Source: Ceriagrion tenellum (lineage: Eukaryota > Arthropoda > Insecta > Odonata > Coenagrionidae). Taken from it: a stretch of 64,000 nt of DNA. The position numbers and the translations under genes are program-made. Positions 47,580 through 58,554 of this stretch are shown in pieces. Within the stretch, counting starts at the first letter, position 1, and each line of letters begins with the position of its first letter. The stretch is taken from contig OY720636.1 in assembly GCA_963169105.1 (NCBI GenBank), positions 106,640,539-106,704,538 of the forward strand, written 5' to 3'. Under the pieces are notes generated by a model. That model saw nothing but the letters and a program-made list of their open reading frames with translations, made no database searches and was not told the DNA's origin.

Positions 47580-48455
47580 GATGACAGTACCTGCTCTCGT
47601 AAAATTAATTTGTGTAATGGTATACGTTTTTGGCATTGAATAATCTACGGTTGTCAAACTATTGACTGAAGAGAACCCCCATTTATCAACCGAGAATGAG
47701 CCCTCTAAATTCAAGGAGGGGAAAAATGTCCTTTAAGCATAATACGTTCCATTTTCGACCCTCATTTCGACATGTCACATCAAGCTCTCTGTGAGATCTT
47801 GGCACGGCATATGTGCTCTGACTGAAAAGGAAGGAGACTTGCGACCCTCCATTCAAATCACGTTGCATTAGGACCGACGAGTACGCAGTGCGTTTTCTAC
47901 AATTCAGCTCTCAAAAACCTTTGTCTATTTTTAATTCTAAACGGATTTCAAATCTTATCTCATCCGTCATCTTTCCCACGCCGCTCCACTGTCGTTATGC
48001 AATTGCTGATCGATGCGTGAGTAAATTTGCGTAATTCTGAGGAAAATCAATCATTTATCTTGAGGAAAATAATTGGCTAACAGGTTGTGAAGCTTTCTCT
48101 GTCCAAACTACTTAATTGTTAAGGCTGTTTGCACTTCAGCTTTAAATCGTAGAAGCCCACTAAATACGATAAAATGTGGCACGAACTTATACGTGAGCGG
48201 AATAAATACTTTACGGGTATCTGATTCCAATAAAAACTTGTGATGTAAGCAGCTGAAAATCGTGTGGTCCTCGATGCAAGCTGGGTATGCGTGAAAGGTT
48301 GTAGTTACGAGTGAGATAATTAACTCGTATGTGCGAGCGATCATTTGAATAGTAGAAATCAAACTTCACATGAGTTTATTTTTATTTACCCAGCTTTAAT
48401 TGTTTTTGAACGTTGATTTTAATTTTGGTTTTTCGACGCAGACGATAAACATGAG
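47580..48455. other. unannotated DNA
   Basis: No supported feature. Confidence 0.5.
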
Positions 48456-48460
48456 CCAGA

Positions 48461-49062
48461 AAGGTATATCCAGACGGTAAGTACCGTTTGGCAGATCAAA
48501 GAAAAAGTGTATATTCTGAAAAAAATATTGTGAAGAAACTAAAAGACCTAAAACTATTTATATAGAGAACACTCACCATCTTGCAGGCCTTTGTCATTTT
48601 TGCGGTACAAGGTTTATATATGCCTTCTCCACATAAAGGCACCGCCTGTAATGTCAACCTAGTAACAACAAGTTCTTTGATCTCATCGTCATTGTTGAAC
48701 CTCTTGCTAGCAATGCTCGATTTCAAGAGAAAAAAAAAGATGGAAGTCCCTAGAATGAAAGTGGTTGAATTGTCCCCAACCAAATATCTGTAAGAGTTGT
48801 CGTGTCCCATGCGCACTTTAATGGCTGGTATTGTCGTGAATCAATACAATACCGCTGGCGAGCATCCTTCGGTGGCGGGATTTTCAGTTTTATTCGCCAT
48901 TCCAAACTAGCACCATGAGACGTACACAACAATCAGCTAACTCAAAATGACGTCGACTCCTCTTCAATAGGTCAGGGTGAGTATCGCGCATGCACAAAAC
49001 TGCGATCGTAGCCCTGCGGTGGTAAAAAAAATACAAACGGGACGAACTTTCTGAATGTGCCA
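48461..49062 (-). mobile_element. mariner-family deletion derivative (copy 1)
   Basis: About 600 bp, minus strand. The ends are inverted repeats: AGGTATATCCAGACGGTAAG...CCGTTTG and, on the other strand, GGCACATTCAGAAAG...CCCGTTTG. The coding relic gives HDN, GTRQLLQIFGW, DFHLF, KRFNNDDEIKELV and EGIYK, which are the C-terminal parts of mariner transposase with the second and third catalytic Asp regions. The N-terminal DNA-binding and first-Asp region is missing, although the 5' end is intact, so it is an internal deletion and not a truncation. The full family length is about 1.3 kb. Stops and shifts make it dead. The same deletion type is seen at 55803-56395. Confidence 0.8.
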
Positions 49063-49070
49063 TGTATTAA

Positions 49071-49309
49071 CCCTTTGAGGGCGGCATGACGTGATATCAC
49101 GTCATGGTTGTCTTTACGCTGGTGCTGATGACGTGATATCACGTCAAGAGTGCCGTGAGTGTTCCAGATTTTACAGGGGAAATTTCATTATGCCCCCCCC
49201 CCCTAAATGAAAGCTGGAAACCTCACGGTACCCATGACGTGATATCACGTCATCAGCACCAGCGGGAAAAAATCATGACGTGATATCACGTCATGCCGCA
49301 CTTAAAGGG
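49071..49309. mobile_element. TTAA MITE (piggyBac-like) with four 18-bp palindromes
   Basis: 239 bp flanked by TTAA (49067-49070 and 49310-49313). The ends are CCCTTTGAGGGCGGCATGAC and CCCTTTAAGTGCGGCATGAC (inverted). The leading CCC plus TTAA duplication is typical of the piggyBac superfamily. The element is almost one long inverted repeat (arms about 105 bp) with a C11 run in the middle. The perfect palindrome TGACGTGATATCACGTCA occurs at 49087-49104, 49129-49146, 49235-49252 and 49276-49293. No coding. It sits within 10 bases of the mariner copy. Confidence 0.85.
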
Positions 49310-49494
49310 TTAAGGCCCGCTTTTTACAATCTCGGGATTGATACATTATCAGCGGAATGAAACTAGTATCGAAAAACCTATGCTAATCCGATCCTCCATC
49401 TTTTACGCTCGAGTCCACTTACAGAGAGTCAGATAATGTGAAACACCATTATTACTGTTAGTTTACAGAAATTTGACATCAGGATGACACCATC

Positions 49495-50490
49495 TTGCGG
49501 TTAACATTAACCGGATATTACAATGCCGCTTCCAAGGATATGAATGGTAAGATGGAATTTGAGACGTCCTTTTGACTCACTTGTGAGACCTCACTTGGAA
49601 TACGCCGCTAGTATATGGAACCCTTACGAAGTAGGTTCAGATATAGATCGAATAAAGCAGAGAGCAGCAAGATGTGTGAAATATTGTTACGATAAGCATA
49701 GCAGAGTTACTGAGTTCTTTAGGGATTGAGGATGGGAACCTCTATCTGATAGAAGGAAAAAATATAAATTAAATCTTTGATGACAGTTTGATGTAGACTA
49801 TTTTTTTGCCGAACGTTCGAGATATTCTGCTAGAGTCAAACTATTATAGTAGAAACGATCACAGGCATAATATCAAGGAAATAGACTGGATAACCAATAG
49901 ATTTTAAATTTATTTCACGTACTTTAAGGGACCATAATAGTTGCGATAGATCAGTTCAAGGAAACTTTGACCCTCACTGGGTCAAGTAGGTTTTGCACTT
50001 GTGCTAAATGTCTGAAAGTCATTATTAGCTACGGTTTAAATCCGTTTGCTGGGGCCGCACAAAGTTTTACCTGCTCTCGAGGCTCCGTGGAAGGGTCGAC
50101 CCTCAATTATAGCACCTACTGACCGGCCGTACGATATTTATAAGTTTAATTTAGCTACCAACCTCGAATGATATATCCGCTAAGATGTAACTCCTGAATG
50201 ACTGAGTGAGTACCTTGTATTACTATTAATAAGTCGCATTAATGAAACTAACCGGTAGTTTAAAATAGTATATTGCATAGTAGGATGTTCGTTTTCGTAG
50301 CACTATCCTAGTTTATGGTCTGACCGCGTATTGTTATCCTGACTGCTTTTCGCCTGCGCCTGGCATCCGGGCGATCGTGCGCAGTTCTGATTTCTACTGG
50401 GATGAGTGCTGCATGCCTGGTGTGGAATCACCCCGTGCCACACACCCTAATGTTGACTTGCACGGTATTTCGTAGATGTAGGTGAAGGGT
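49495..50490 (+). mobile_element. LINE family B, 3' half-kilobase-plus fragment (copy 1)
   Basis: A plus-strand LINE. The coding end (49544-49729) reads SLVRPHLEYAASIWNPY, then IDRIKQRAARCVKYCYDKHS, the C-terminal RT block. After a stop, EPLSDRRKKYKLNL follows in the family pattern. The 3' UTR aligns with the minus-strand copy at 51418-51765 ('tttttgccgaacgtt', 'caaactattatagtaga', 'gaaatagactg'). The end is the conserved hairpin region 'ggtgtggaatcaccccgtgcc' and a GTAGAT tail at about 50473-50486. RT palm is missing. Confidence 0.82.
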
Positions 50491-50494
50491 ATGA

Positions 50495-51415
50495 AGAGTA
50501 GGATTGAATTTGAAACATTCTTTAGACTCGCTGTTTAACGCCCTGGGTGTGGCTACATAATGAAATTAATGCACTATGAAGCCAATGTATAAAAAAGCGA
50601 GCGAAATGTCGCGTCACTAACTTTAGACCCGTTTTATTCGGGGTGCGATATTGCACAATTTAAAAAGTCTCAATTAGGAGTGCAATAATTATTTTACTTG
50701 AGGAGGAGATTCCGCGTTCATGCATTCGCGTTTGCGTTCTAGCAACTCACCGCTTTACTCGACGCCATATTAAATGCACGTTCTTACATACATCAGGTTG
50801 TTCAATTACATATTCCGTGTAATACAGGCTTTACAGCGAGTGTTGTTGTTGCTCCCGTCGTTGGAGTGTCTATCTTCCTAGGGTGGCTTCCCACCACCAC
50901 AGTTACGCCTGTGGCATGTCGAGACTGATGGGTTGCTATGGTTACCGGATAAATAAACTTGGGGACGGCATGGATCCTTGGGGCATGAGTAGACGGCGGA
51001 GGTCTGGCGGAGTTGGCACGCTACAGGTTTGACGAGGGATTCCGAAAAAGCGATCCCCATCGCCCGTCTCGCTTCGAGGTCACGTTCCCTTCCTTAACAT
51101 CCTTCAATCCATTGATGGATAGGCTCTGGGGCTCCACCCTCCTCCTTTCGAAGATTTCCCCTCTGCCTCCCTCCGTGTCATGCGACGCAATCCTGGACGG
51201 TTTGAGGGCGGCTGTATTGTCTCGGGATACCATGTCAAAAGTCGATAGAGTGAGGTTGGCATTAGTGACGACTCTTAGTAAAAATAGTTTTTCTGCTAAT
51301 AGTTTGGTTACACTTAGTGGCAGTTTACAGCTGCCGTTTATTCTCTCATACTACCCATTTGTTAGTTGATGTTCAAATTCCCTCTCAATGTGGTAAAACT
51401 AGGTCACATGATGTA
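50495..51415. other. unannotated DNA with CpG-rich block
   Basis: No gene supported. 50870-51250 is CpG-rich with overlapping frames on both strands (118 codons + at 51013-51369) lacking any domain. Confidence 0.4.
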
Positions 51416-51417
51416 CA

Positions 51418-51765
51418 TACATCTACATCTACGAAAGACTGTGCAAGCCACCGCTAGGGTGTGTGGCGTGGGGTGATTCCACACCAAAGCATACAAAATG
51501 ATACACGGGATATATCAGGCAGGAAGTCACCTGCGAGGTTAACAATTATAAATGAATTCAATATATTTAGCACAAGGGCAAAGACCTATGTTACCTTGTC
51601 AGAGTCAAAGTATCCTAGAACCGATATATCGCGACTATTAACACTCCATATTGTACGTGGAAAAAATGGCATTTAAAATCAAACGGTTTGGCAGTCTATT
51701 TCCTTAAGCTTATACCTTTGACCGTCTCTACCATAATAGTTTGGCTCTAGTAAAATATGTTGAAC
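51418..51765 (-). mobile_element. LINE family B, 3' fragment (copy 2)
   Basis: A minus-strand copy starting (left) with the (GTAGAT)n tail at about 51419-51432, then the conserved 3' hairpin (GCCAC...GTGGC) and 3' UTR homologous to 49798-50490. It contains no coding sequence beyond the 3' UTR. Confidence 0.78.
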
Positions 51766-51769
51766 GTCC

Positions 51770-52310
51770 GGCAAAAAAAAGACTACATCATACTTTCATA
51801 GAGGATTTAATTCATAATTTTTCATTGTTTACATGCATTACTTAATCGTCATTCTTGGATATCCTTACGACCATAGTCTGCCAGGTCCTTAAGCTCCATT
51901 TAATTTTTCCAAATACACATACCTAGTGATAGAATTCCATCCATTTGAGTCATGAGAAACATTTTTGGGGAGCAAATGTTTATTTTCTAGTTATGACTCT
52001 ATGGCGATTATATTTAGTATTTCGTTCCTGCTATTGGCCATTATTTTTCTCACATTAAATTTACCCCATTGCAACTTGGAACCATTATATGGCCGAGCGA
52101 TAGAACCTCTCACAGATTATGATGCCTTCGTTGAGCTTTACGGGGAAGTCACGTGATAACTGTAACGTTGCTCATGTTAAACACAATTTGGCTGTTGATA
52201 ACGATAATAAACTTTGAAATCCTAAACAGTCTGTCAATGAAGAAAACACGAAGCATTTAAAGCCCTAGATATCTCAATGGTTTCAGGCTCAATTTTGTGG
52301 AAGTTCTTTG
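51770..52310. other. unannotated AT-rich DNA
   Basis: No supported feature. Confidence 0.5.
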
Positions 52311-52314
52311 TGAA

Positions 52315-52532
52315 TAATGAAAAATGAAAACTTCGTTTTATTTCACCAATTTTTTTTCTTCAGCCAATACTACTTTCGACGCAACGGCGTCATCTTCAGG
52401 TACAAGGTTTAGGGCACGATTTTGAAGAATATCATCATCTAGGGTAGGGGTATATGACGCCGCTGCGCCGAAACCAGTAGCACTTGGAAATAAATTGGTG
52501 GAATAAAATCAAAGTTTTCTCTTTTCATTATG
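52315..52532. mobile_element. Penelope-like terminal-repeat hairpin element, copy 5
   Basis: Arms 52315-52393 and 52453-52532 are imperfect reverse complements. Outer 'ataatgaaaa' and 'acttcgttttatttcacca' pair with 'tggtggaataaaatcaaagt' and 'cttttcattat'. Inner sequence 'gacgcaacggcgtcat' pairs with 'atgacgccgctgcgcc'. A 60-base spacer lies between, without coding sequence. Each arm carries a hammerhead-like motif. The left arm, read on the minus strand, is complete. Confidence 0.7.
52362..52401 (-). ncRNA. hammerhead-like ribozyme motif, ancestral stem III CTAG
   Basis: On the minus strand: CTGAAGA (52399-52393), T, stem II GACGC / GCGTC (loop CGTT; five Watson-Crick pairs, the best stem II in the window), GAAA (52377-52374), then GTAGTA. 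The opposite arm reads GAAACCAGTA. Comparing the two arms points to an ancestral GAAACTAGTA with palindrome CTAG, each arm having one change. Core boxes are intact but stem III is damaged in this copy. Confidence 0.5.
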
Positions 52533-52599
52533 CCTTAGATATATATCATTTGTATAATTATTTTTTTTTATAGACGTACGATTCAGTCAAAATCTATCG

Positions 52600-52980
52600 C
52601 ATACCAAGTACTGGATTGTGGCGCACGGAGAAGCAGTGGAACGATCATATGTATGAAGCCAGCCGAGGTCGAGAGACATAAGACGCCAGTGGCGGTCGTT
52701 TGCTGCAAGGGGAAGCGGGGAGAGGGGAGAGCGTCCTTTATCCGGGAAAAGGCGGGGCAACACGAAACAGAAGCATGCTCTTCAAAGGGATGTAGGTGGT
52801 GGGGGGCGTAATCCCTTGCACCACGGCGACGGCTCGCCTGCTTCAGTCAGCAGTACAGCGCGCATTCTCCGGTGCAAAAAAAAGAAGCGAAAGAACCTTT
52901 GGACGCGTCTGCGCTGTTTTATTTCTTTCGTCTGCCCTTCGTGAGTGGTTTCATCGCGCATCAAAAATCGTTCATAGTTA
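52600..52980. other. CpG-rich block
   Basis: GC- and CpG-rich sequence with a G-rich run (52790-52807). Frames on both strands are short. No gene recognised. Confidence 0.35.
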
Positions 52981-53193
52981 ATTTTTCTTCCGCCAATGGG
53001 ATACCATTTTACCCACTATTCCAATCACTGATACTTTAAGTCCCACTTTTTATAATCTATGGTAAAATATATTCTTGGCACTTATAATGACTTTAGTACA
53101 TTCTTATATTAATGAAAATTTGGTCAGCAAACCAACTATATAATATAAGATACTAGTCGAAAAATCTCAGTAAACATCAAATGAACAAAAATT

Positions 53194-53275
53194 CAACATC
53201 TACATCTACGAAATACCGTGCAAGCCACCACTAAGGTGCGTGGCATGGGGTGATTCCACACCAAGCATTAGCCCT
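53194..53275 (-). mobile_element. LINE family B, 3' tip (copy 3)
   Basis: Minus-strand: (GTAGAT)n tail at about 53195-53210, then the 3' hairpin GCCAC...GTGGC and 'ggtgtggaatcaccccatgcc'. Only about 80 bases remain. A family C LINE in the opposite orientation begins about 15 bases later. Confidence 0.7.
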
Positions 53276-53289
53276 CATCCCCTAAACAA

Positions 53290-54387
53290 ACCGACAACAA
53301 ACCGACCGGTCAATTGTACAGCAATCTCCGACTATTTGCAGACGATACTGTTGTATACAGAGAAATCCGTAGCAATAATGATAAAGGAAGCGTTAACAAA
53401 GGACCTCAATGCAATTCAAAAGTGGTGCGACGCGTGGCAACTAGAATTAAATTTGAAAATATTTGTTGTAATAATCTTTCGGGAAAGAAAAAAAACCCTC
53501 AGTAGTTACTACATACAAAATACCCAATTAGAGACTATAAAATCTATAAAACACCTCAAAGTTAAACTAACGAATGATCCCTCGAGGAGCAAACATATTC
53601 GGGAAATAACTGGTCAAGTTAATCGTGCATTGGGATTTGTTTAAAGAGCACTTGGAAAGAGCAACGATACAGTTAGAGAAATCAGCTACTTCTCCATAGC
53701 TTGACTCCACTTAGAATATGCTGTCAGTGTTTGGGATCCTCATGGGGCAGGCTTCAAAACAGAGTTGGAACGCGTGCAGAGAAAATCGGCAAGATACGCG
53801 GAAGTCCGTTTTGATAGTCTCGTTAGTGATGCCGATCTCTTGCAACAACTTGCATAAGAATCGCTATAATACCGTCGATTATAAATTAGACTTAGTCTTT
53901 TATGCAAACTTGAACCAAATTATTTTCCGACAAAATCATCAATATATTGCAAACTCCTACGTATTACGGTTGACCAGATCATGATAATAAAATAAGGGAA
54001 ATAGATTGTATAACAGAAAGGTTTAAAATGCCGTTTTTCCCGCGATCGATAAGAAATAACTAAGGTTGCGTTAAGACTTTGAAGAAGGTTAGTTGACTAG
54101 TAGTTACCTGATAAATTTATATGCCCCGTATGCATGTTTCTCAATCTGCTGAGTAGTACAAACACCATGTTTTTGCACGTCCCCTACATGAACCTAATGT
54201 CACGTTTACATAATTGTATTATAGATTATTTTAGTAGTTTCTGTAGCAATTGTAGCATACTGATGGTTCGGTGCTTGTTGGCGAAACTAAATCTCTTCAC
54301 TGTAGTTCATGTTGGTGATAAGTCACCCCCTGCCGATCCACCCTTATGGTGGCCTGTAGGGCAATAAGTAGATGTAGATGTAGATGA
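53290..54387 (+). mobile_element. LINE family C, RT-bearing copy (copy 2)
   Basis: The most complete family C copy, plus strand. One frame gives LRLFADDTVVYREIRSNND (about 53323-53379), the catalytic motif C of the RT palm. A frameshift then leads to KDLNAIQKWCDAWQLELNLK, then KHLKVKLTNDPSRSKHIREI and NRALGFV, then after a stop LEYAVSVWDPHGAG and RVQRKSARYAE. The 3' UTR matches the copies at 45925 and 58555. The end has the hairpin CCACC-CTTAT-GGTGG (about 54339-54354) and a (GTAGAT)3 tail at 54368-54386. It has many lesions. The clade is CR1/L2-Jockey-like, with RT motifs A and B lost by 5' truncation. Confidence 0.85.
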
Positions 54388-54389
54388 AT

Positions 54390-55795
54390 AGACCATGACT
54401 TCATCTTGAAGTTTTACATTATTTCAACTGTACATCTAAATTAACGGTTTCATTCGTCGACGGCCGGAGTTTATGCTCACAATGAGATATAGTCTCAAGC
54501 TGATTGCCCTTTTTTGTCCAGATGTCGCGTTGAAAATCGTAAAAATCTCACCCCTTAAATACGATTGGGTGTTCAGAATATGTTTGGAGGCTCACCATAT
54601 CGCCAGTGACATCACCTTAGGAATATTCGCTCGGTTTTTCTTACGGTTTTTTTTCGCTCGTAGGAATGCTAACAGACTAGCAGCTAGCGTCTTACCATAA
54701 GCTCCAGATAACAACAGCCCTCCCCCAAAAGTTGGGGTCACTGGCCTTTTCCAATTCCTTATGCTTCCCTCTTCTGTCCCCTTCTACTCTCCCTTTCACT
54801 TCTCCCTATAACTAATCCCCTCTCAGCTGTCAAAGTCTACCTCTGTTTTCTGTCTTTTCTTACATCGCTTGCCTCTCCTTCTCCTCTGCTTTTACTCAAT
54901 GGACATGTTCACATTACAATCCAAATTCTCCTTAGAGTCACATTTATTCATAGCTTGTTAGTATCTTAATGAAGAGGTAACAAACCCGATCGTCCGGCCT
55001 ATGGATTGTGAACTTAGTAGTTGAGTACCAGGAGACTTGAGACATGACAATTAAAAATGTGTTTATGAAAAAATGAAACAATCTAAATATTGTATCAGTT
55101 CCAGAAAAAGCTGACAGCTCTTAAATATTTTCAATATCGCAACTCAGCTGTAAATGAGGAGTTCAATTACAAAATCGCATTTAAGCTGATCCCAGAAGAG
55201 CAAAGAATAACTTCATAACTAGGCCTGCATTATATATGAAAAGCGTATTAATATGATCCGTATTACATGAAATACTAATGCACTTAAACAGAAAGTACTA
55301 TTACCTGTTTCATTTAATAACCTTGAAAGGAAGTTCTCCTTCTGACTGTGCCTGAGTTTGCCAGGTAAAGTCCAAATTCCGTTTTTTTTTCGGTGGATAT
55401 TTAGGAAATGTTTGAAACAGCCGTATGACAACTTTCAAAAAATTCATCACACAGTGTCACTTTCCGATCTGGAATCAAATATTATTATTGCTTTAAGTTT
55501 GCTGTTACATCTGCTTTTTGTTTGCTTTTATTGTTGGATGCGTTGCCGCTTTGGTTACCCGTGGTAAAGATTTTTTTTTTCAACGTAATATTTTTAACAA
55601 AATAATGTTTTTCATCTACGAGACCTCTATTAATCTTATTTTACCGTCTGGATTTAATAAATCCTAAAATTCCATCAAAATACTAGGATCCGCTTATCAT
55701 AAAAAATACAAACATACGTACAGAATTTGCTCGTTAAAATGCTATAAGATTTTGTGTAATTTGGAGACTTCAACGTCCGTTACGGTTTTATTTGT
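54390..55795. other. unannotated DNA
   Basis: No gene supported. 54710-54910 is pyrimidine-rich on the plus strand. Confidence 0.45.
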
Positions 55796-55802
55796 TTAAT
55801 TG

Positions 55803-56395
55803 CGAGGTACATACAGAAAGTAAGTTCCGTTTGACTGATCAAAGAAAACAATTATATATTCGGGAAAAAAATTATTGTGAAAAAATCTTTAGATCTTACA
55901 CAAGTTTTCTACACAACTCTCTTCATTTTGTAGGCATTTTTCATAGCTCGGAACAAGATTTTGCATTCCGTCTTCATTAAAAGGTGTCGCCTGTGATGTC
56001 ACTCAATTAAAAACATGTTCTTTGATGTCGGCATCATTGTAAAACCTCTTGCCACCAATGATCAATGTCGGGTGCAAAAAGTTGGAAGTCACTAGGAGCG
56101 AGGTCCGGGCTGCAGTTTTTTCCCAACCAAAGTTCTGTAAAAGTTATTGTCTCTCATGCGCAGAGCGTGATGGCGGGCATTATCATGAATATAAATATTA
56201 CCGTTGGTGAGTATACCTCTGTGGCGGGATTTTCAATTATATTCGCCATTTCACACCAGCACCACGAAGCGTTCACAGTAATCACCTGAATTAAAATGGC
56301 GTCAACTCCTTCTCAATAGGTCAGAGTAAGTACCGCGTATGCGCTGCCGTGGTACGAAATAGAAACGGAACTCACATTCTGGATGTATGTACTTC
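55803..56395 (-). mobile_element. mariner-family deletion derivative (copy 2)
   Basis: About 590 bp, minus strand, aligned end to end with the copy at 48461-49062. The terminal inverted repeats read GAGGTACATACAGAAAGTAA...CCGTTTG and AGTACATACATCCAGAATGT...CCGTTTC. Frames give HDNARHHALR (second catalytic Asp), CSPDLAPSDFQLFAPD (the hallmark mariner motif with the third Asp), IIGGKRFYNDADIKEHVFN and EDGMQNLVPSYEKCLQNEE. The N-terminal half is deleted, as in the other copy. Stops and a frameshift before SPDLAPSD make it inactive. It may be mobilised in trans because both ends persist. Confidence 0.85.
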
Positions 56396-56399
56396 TCCA

Positions 56400-58550
56400 G
56401 AGTTGGTCATGTCATCTTACAAGGGCTACCTACCGCCGTAATTCCTCAACGCTGCAACTCTATCAGAATGCGACTATCAAGCGTCACGTGACTCCGTGAC
56501 TAGTTCCGTTTTGCATACTTACCAGAAGACATCAGCCCAATCGTCAACTTCATTTGTCGTTTTGTTCATGTCTTCATGTTGGAATATACGCTTCTCATCA
56601 AAGCCGACGCTCCTAATGTATCAATTATGATCTATTTTCCACGGTTTTCGTTTACCCTCTCGCCAGAAATTCGAATTATAACATGTTAAATGTTTAAAAG
56701 TATCCCGTTAAAGTTTATGGTACCCATTGAATAAACAGTGCGTAGGTAACCAATAGAGTGAAGAGACATGTAGGACTCACTGAAGATGCCTTTTACTTTT
56801 TCTTAACTAACAAGTGTTCGGGATGGCTTGTGTCGCTTATTTCGCAGCGCAAGGGAGTACAAAGTCCAAAGTTATAACATTTACCACTTCTTGGCAATTT
56901 TTCAGTTCCTGAGAGATCTCTGTACGAATAATTAAGTCGTTATGGTACGGACGTACCCCCTCCCCCTCACCCCCTTCACCACCTACCACGCTGCCATTGA
57001 GGCAGCGGAAGGAGTACCTCTGGCTGGAAAATAATTCCTAATGGCACGCCCCCATAATTTCCGAAAATAGTTTGATTTTTTGCGGGCAAAGGTCCATAGT
57101 ATTCAATATTGCGAGTAATGATGGATGTTATTTACATAACGTATAGACGTAAAATGCAGCCAGAGGCTGATCGTCTCTGATTTTCAAATGTTTGAGAAGT
57201 GAGTTTTTGTTAGCCAATGTTCAGGTAAGTTTCCTCACTAACTCAGAGGGTGAACATTTTTTTTCCACATAGTCTTTTGAAATGATATATCCTAAACCAA
57301 ATAAAGAAAATCCGAAGTCGTCATCTTCGATAGTTAACCCGCAGTTGAGTGATACGTTATCACGGGTAGAGTGAAAAGAAGGGCTGAAACGGTCGGCCAG
57401 CACTCCCCTCGGCCATCCGTACCATAACGCCTCAACGGAAGGAATATCGGAAACTTTAAACCGGTTTTCCCAAAATTTTCGCCTATGAACTTGGCCCATG
57501 CTAACGCTAAGCTCTCCATTATTATCGCTGAGATATTTGTTTAGAATTGCTTTGCAGAAACATTCGATAAATTTCCTGGCCTCATCAATAAGCTTTTACC
57601 ATAGTTGACGTGATAGAGTGTTAAGTTAGGAGATCCCCAAATAATCAAGATGATTCGTTTCAATGAACCGTAAGGTTTAGTAATTTCTTGATAGGAGAGT
57701 TGATTTACTGATGCGCACTAATTATGAAGTACATAAGCAGCATAACGCATTGATTATTGCCACCGATAGGAGAATAAGTACACTAAATTACGAAAAGAAA
57801 ATATATGATTAAAATAACATAACGCAATGAATTTCATAAATATTAATTCCATTGCAAAATGCTTGGGTAACTGGCCCTAAATGCGCCACTTAGAGAGGGG
57901 TTCCCGGAAATTTTCTCTAGACTTATTCGAAAGTAAAATATTAAAAATAAAATATGTTGCGTTCTTTTGGCTCTCAATTTACATTATTTTGCGTCAATAT
58001 TTCTTCTGGCCAGTAAAACAGGAGCCAGTCGAGTAAAGTATGTGATTGACGGAGCATCGCTTTCGTAATGAACCAGTCAAATAAAATTAGCAAAGAGCAC
58101 TGGAAATATGTAAATTATGATGCATTCTAAGTTCTTGTCTAATCATGGTAGTAAATTGTGGGGATTGAAGATTGAGAAATAGATCTCGTGCTCGTATCAA
58201 GTATTAAATTACCTTCCTGGAGCCCTTATCCTCTGTTTCAGGTGCTATCTGACAGATCTCACTGCGTGATATTCAGTCAATCATGGCAACCTTGCGATTA
58301 CGTTCCTTGGGTAACTGACGTGCCACAACTAGGAAAGCACATGTCTCTCTCGTCAAAGTCAATGAGCAGGCACTTCAAGCATAATGACTCCTCGCGACTG
58401 CCCGTTATCGTAAAGAGTGAACGCGATCGTCAATCGTTCACCAGCTTCCCGGAATGTTCTTCTATCGTACACTCCTTCGACCTTAGACTACCAGTAGTGC
58501 CAAACGGTACCGGTGTTCTCTGTATAGTTCACGAAGCATCATCGTCAAGC
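56400..58550. other. unannotated DNA
   Basis: No supported feature in 2.1 kb. Open frames at 57221-57499 (-, 92 codons) and 58188-58553 (+, 121 codons) show no domain I recognise. Confidence 0.4.
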
Positions 58551-58554
58551 TAAT

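Noticed and set aside
58188..58553. Possible exon after a 'ctctgtttcag' acceptor-like site (about 58230)
   Set aside because: A single splice-like string is weak evidence and the frame matches no family I recognise.
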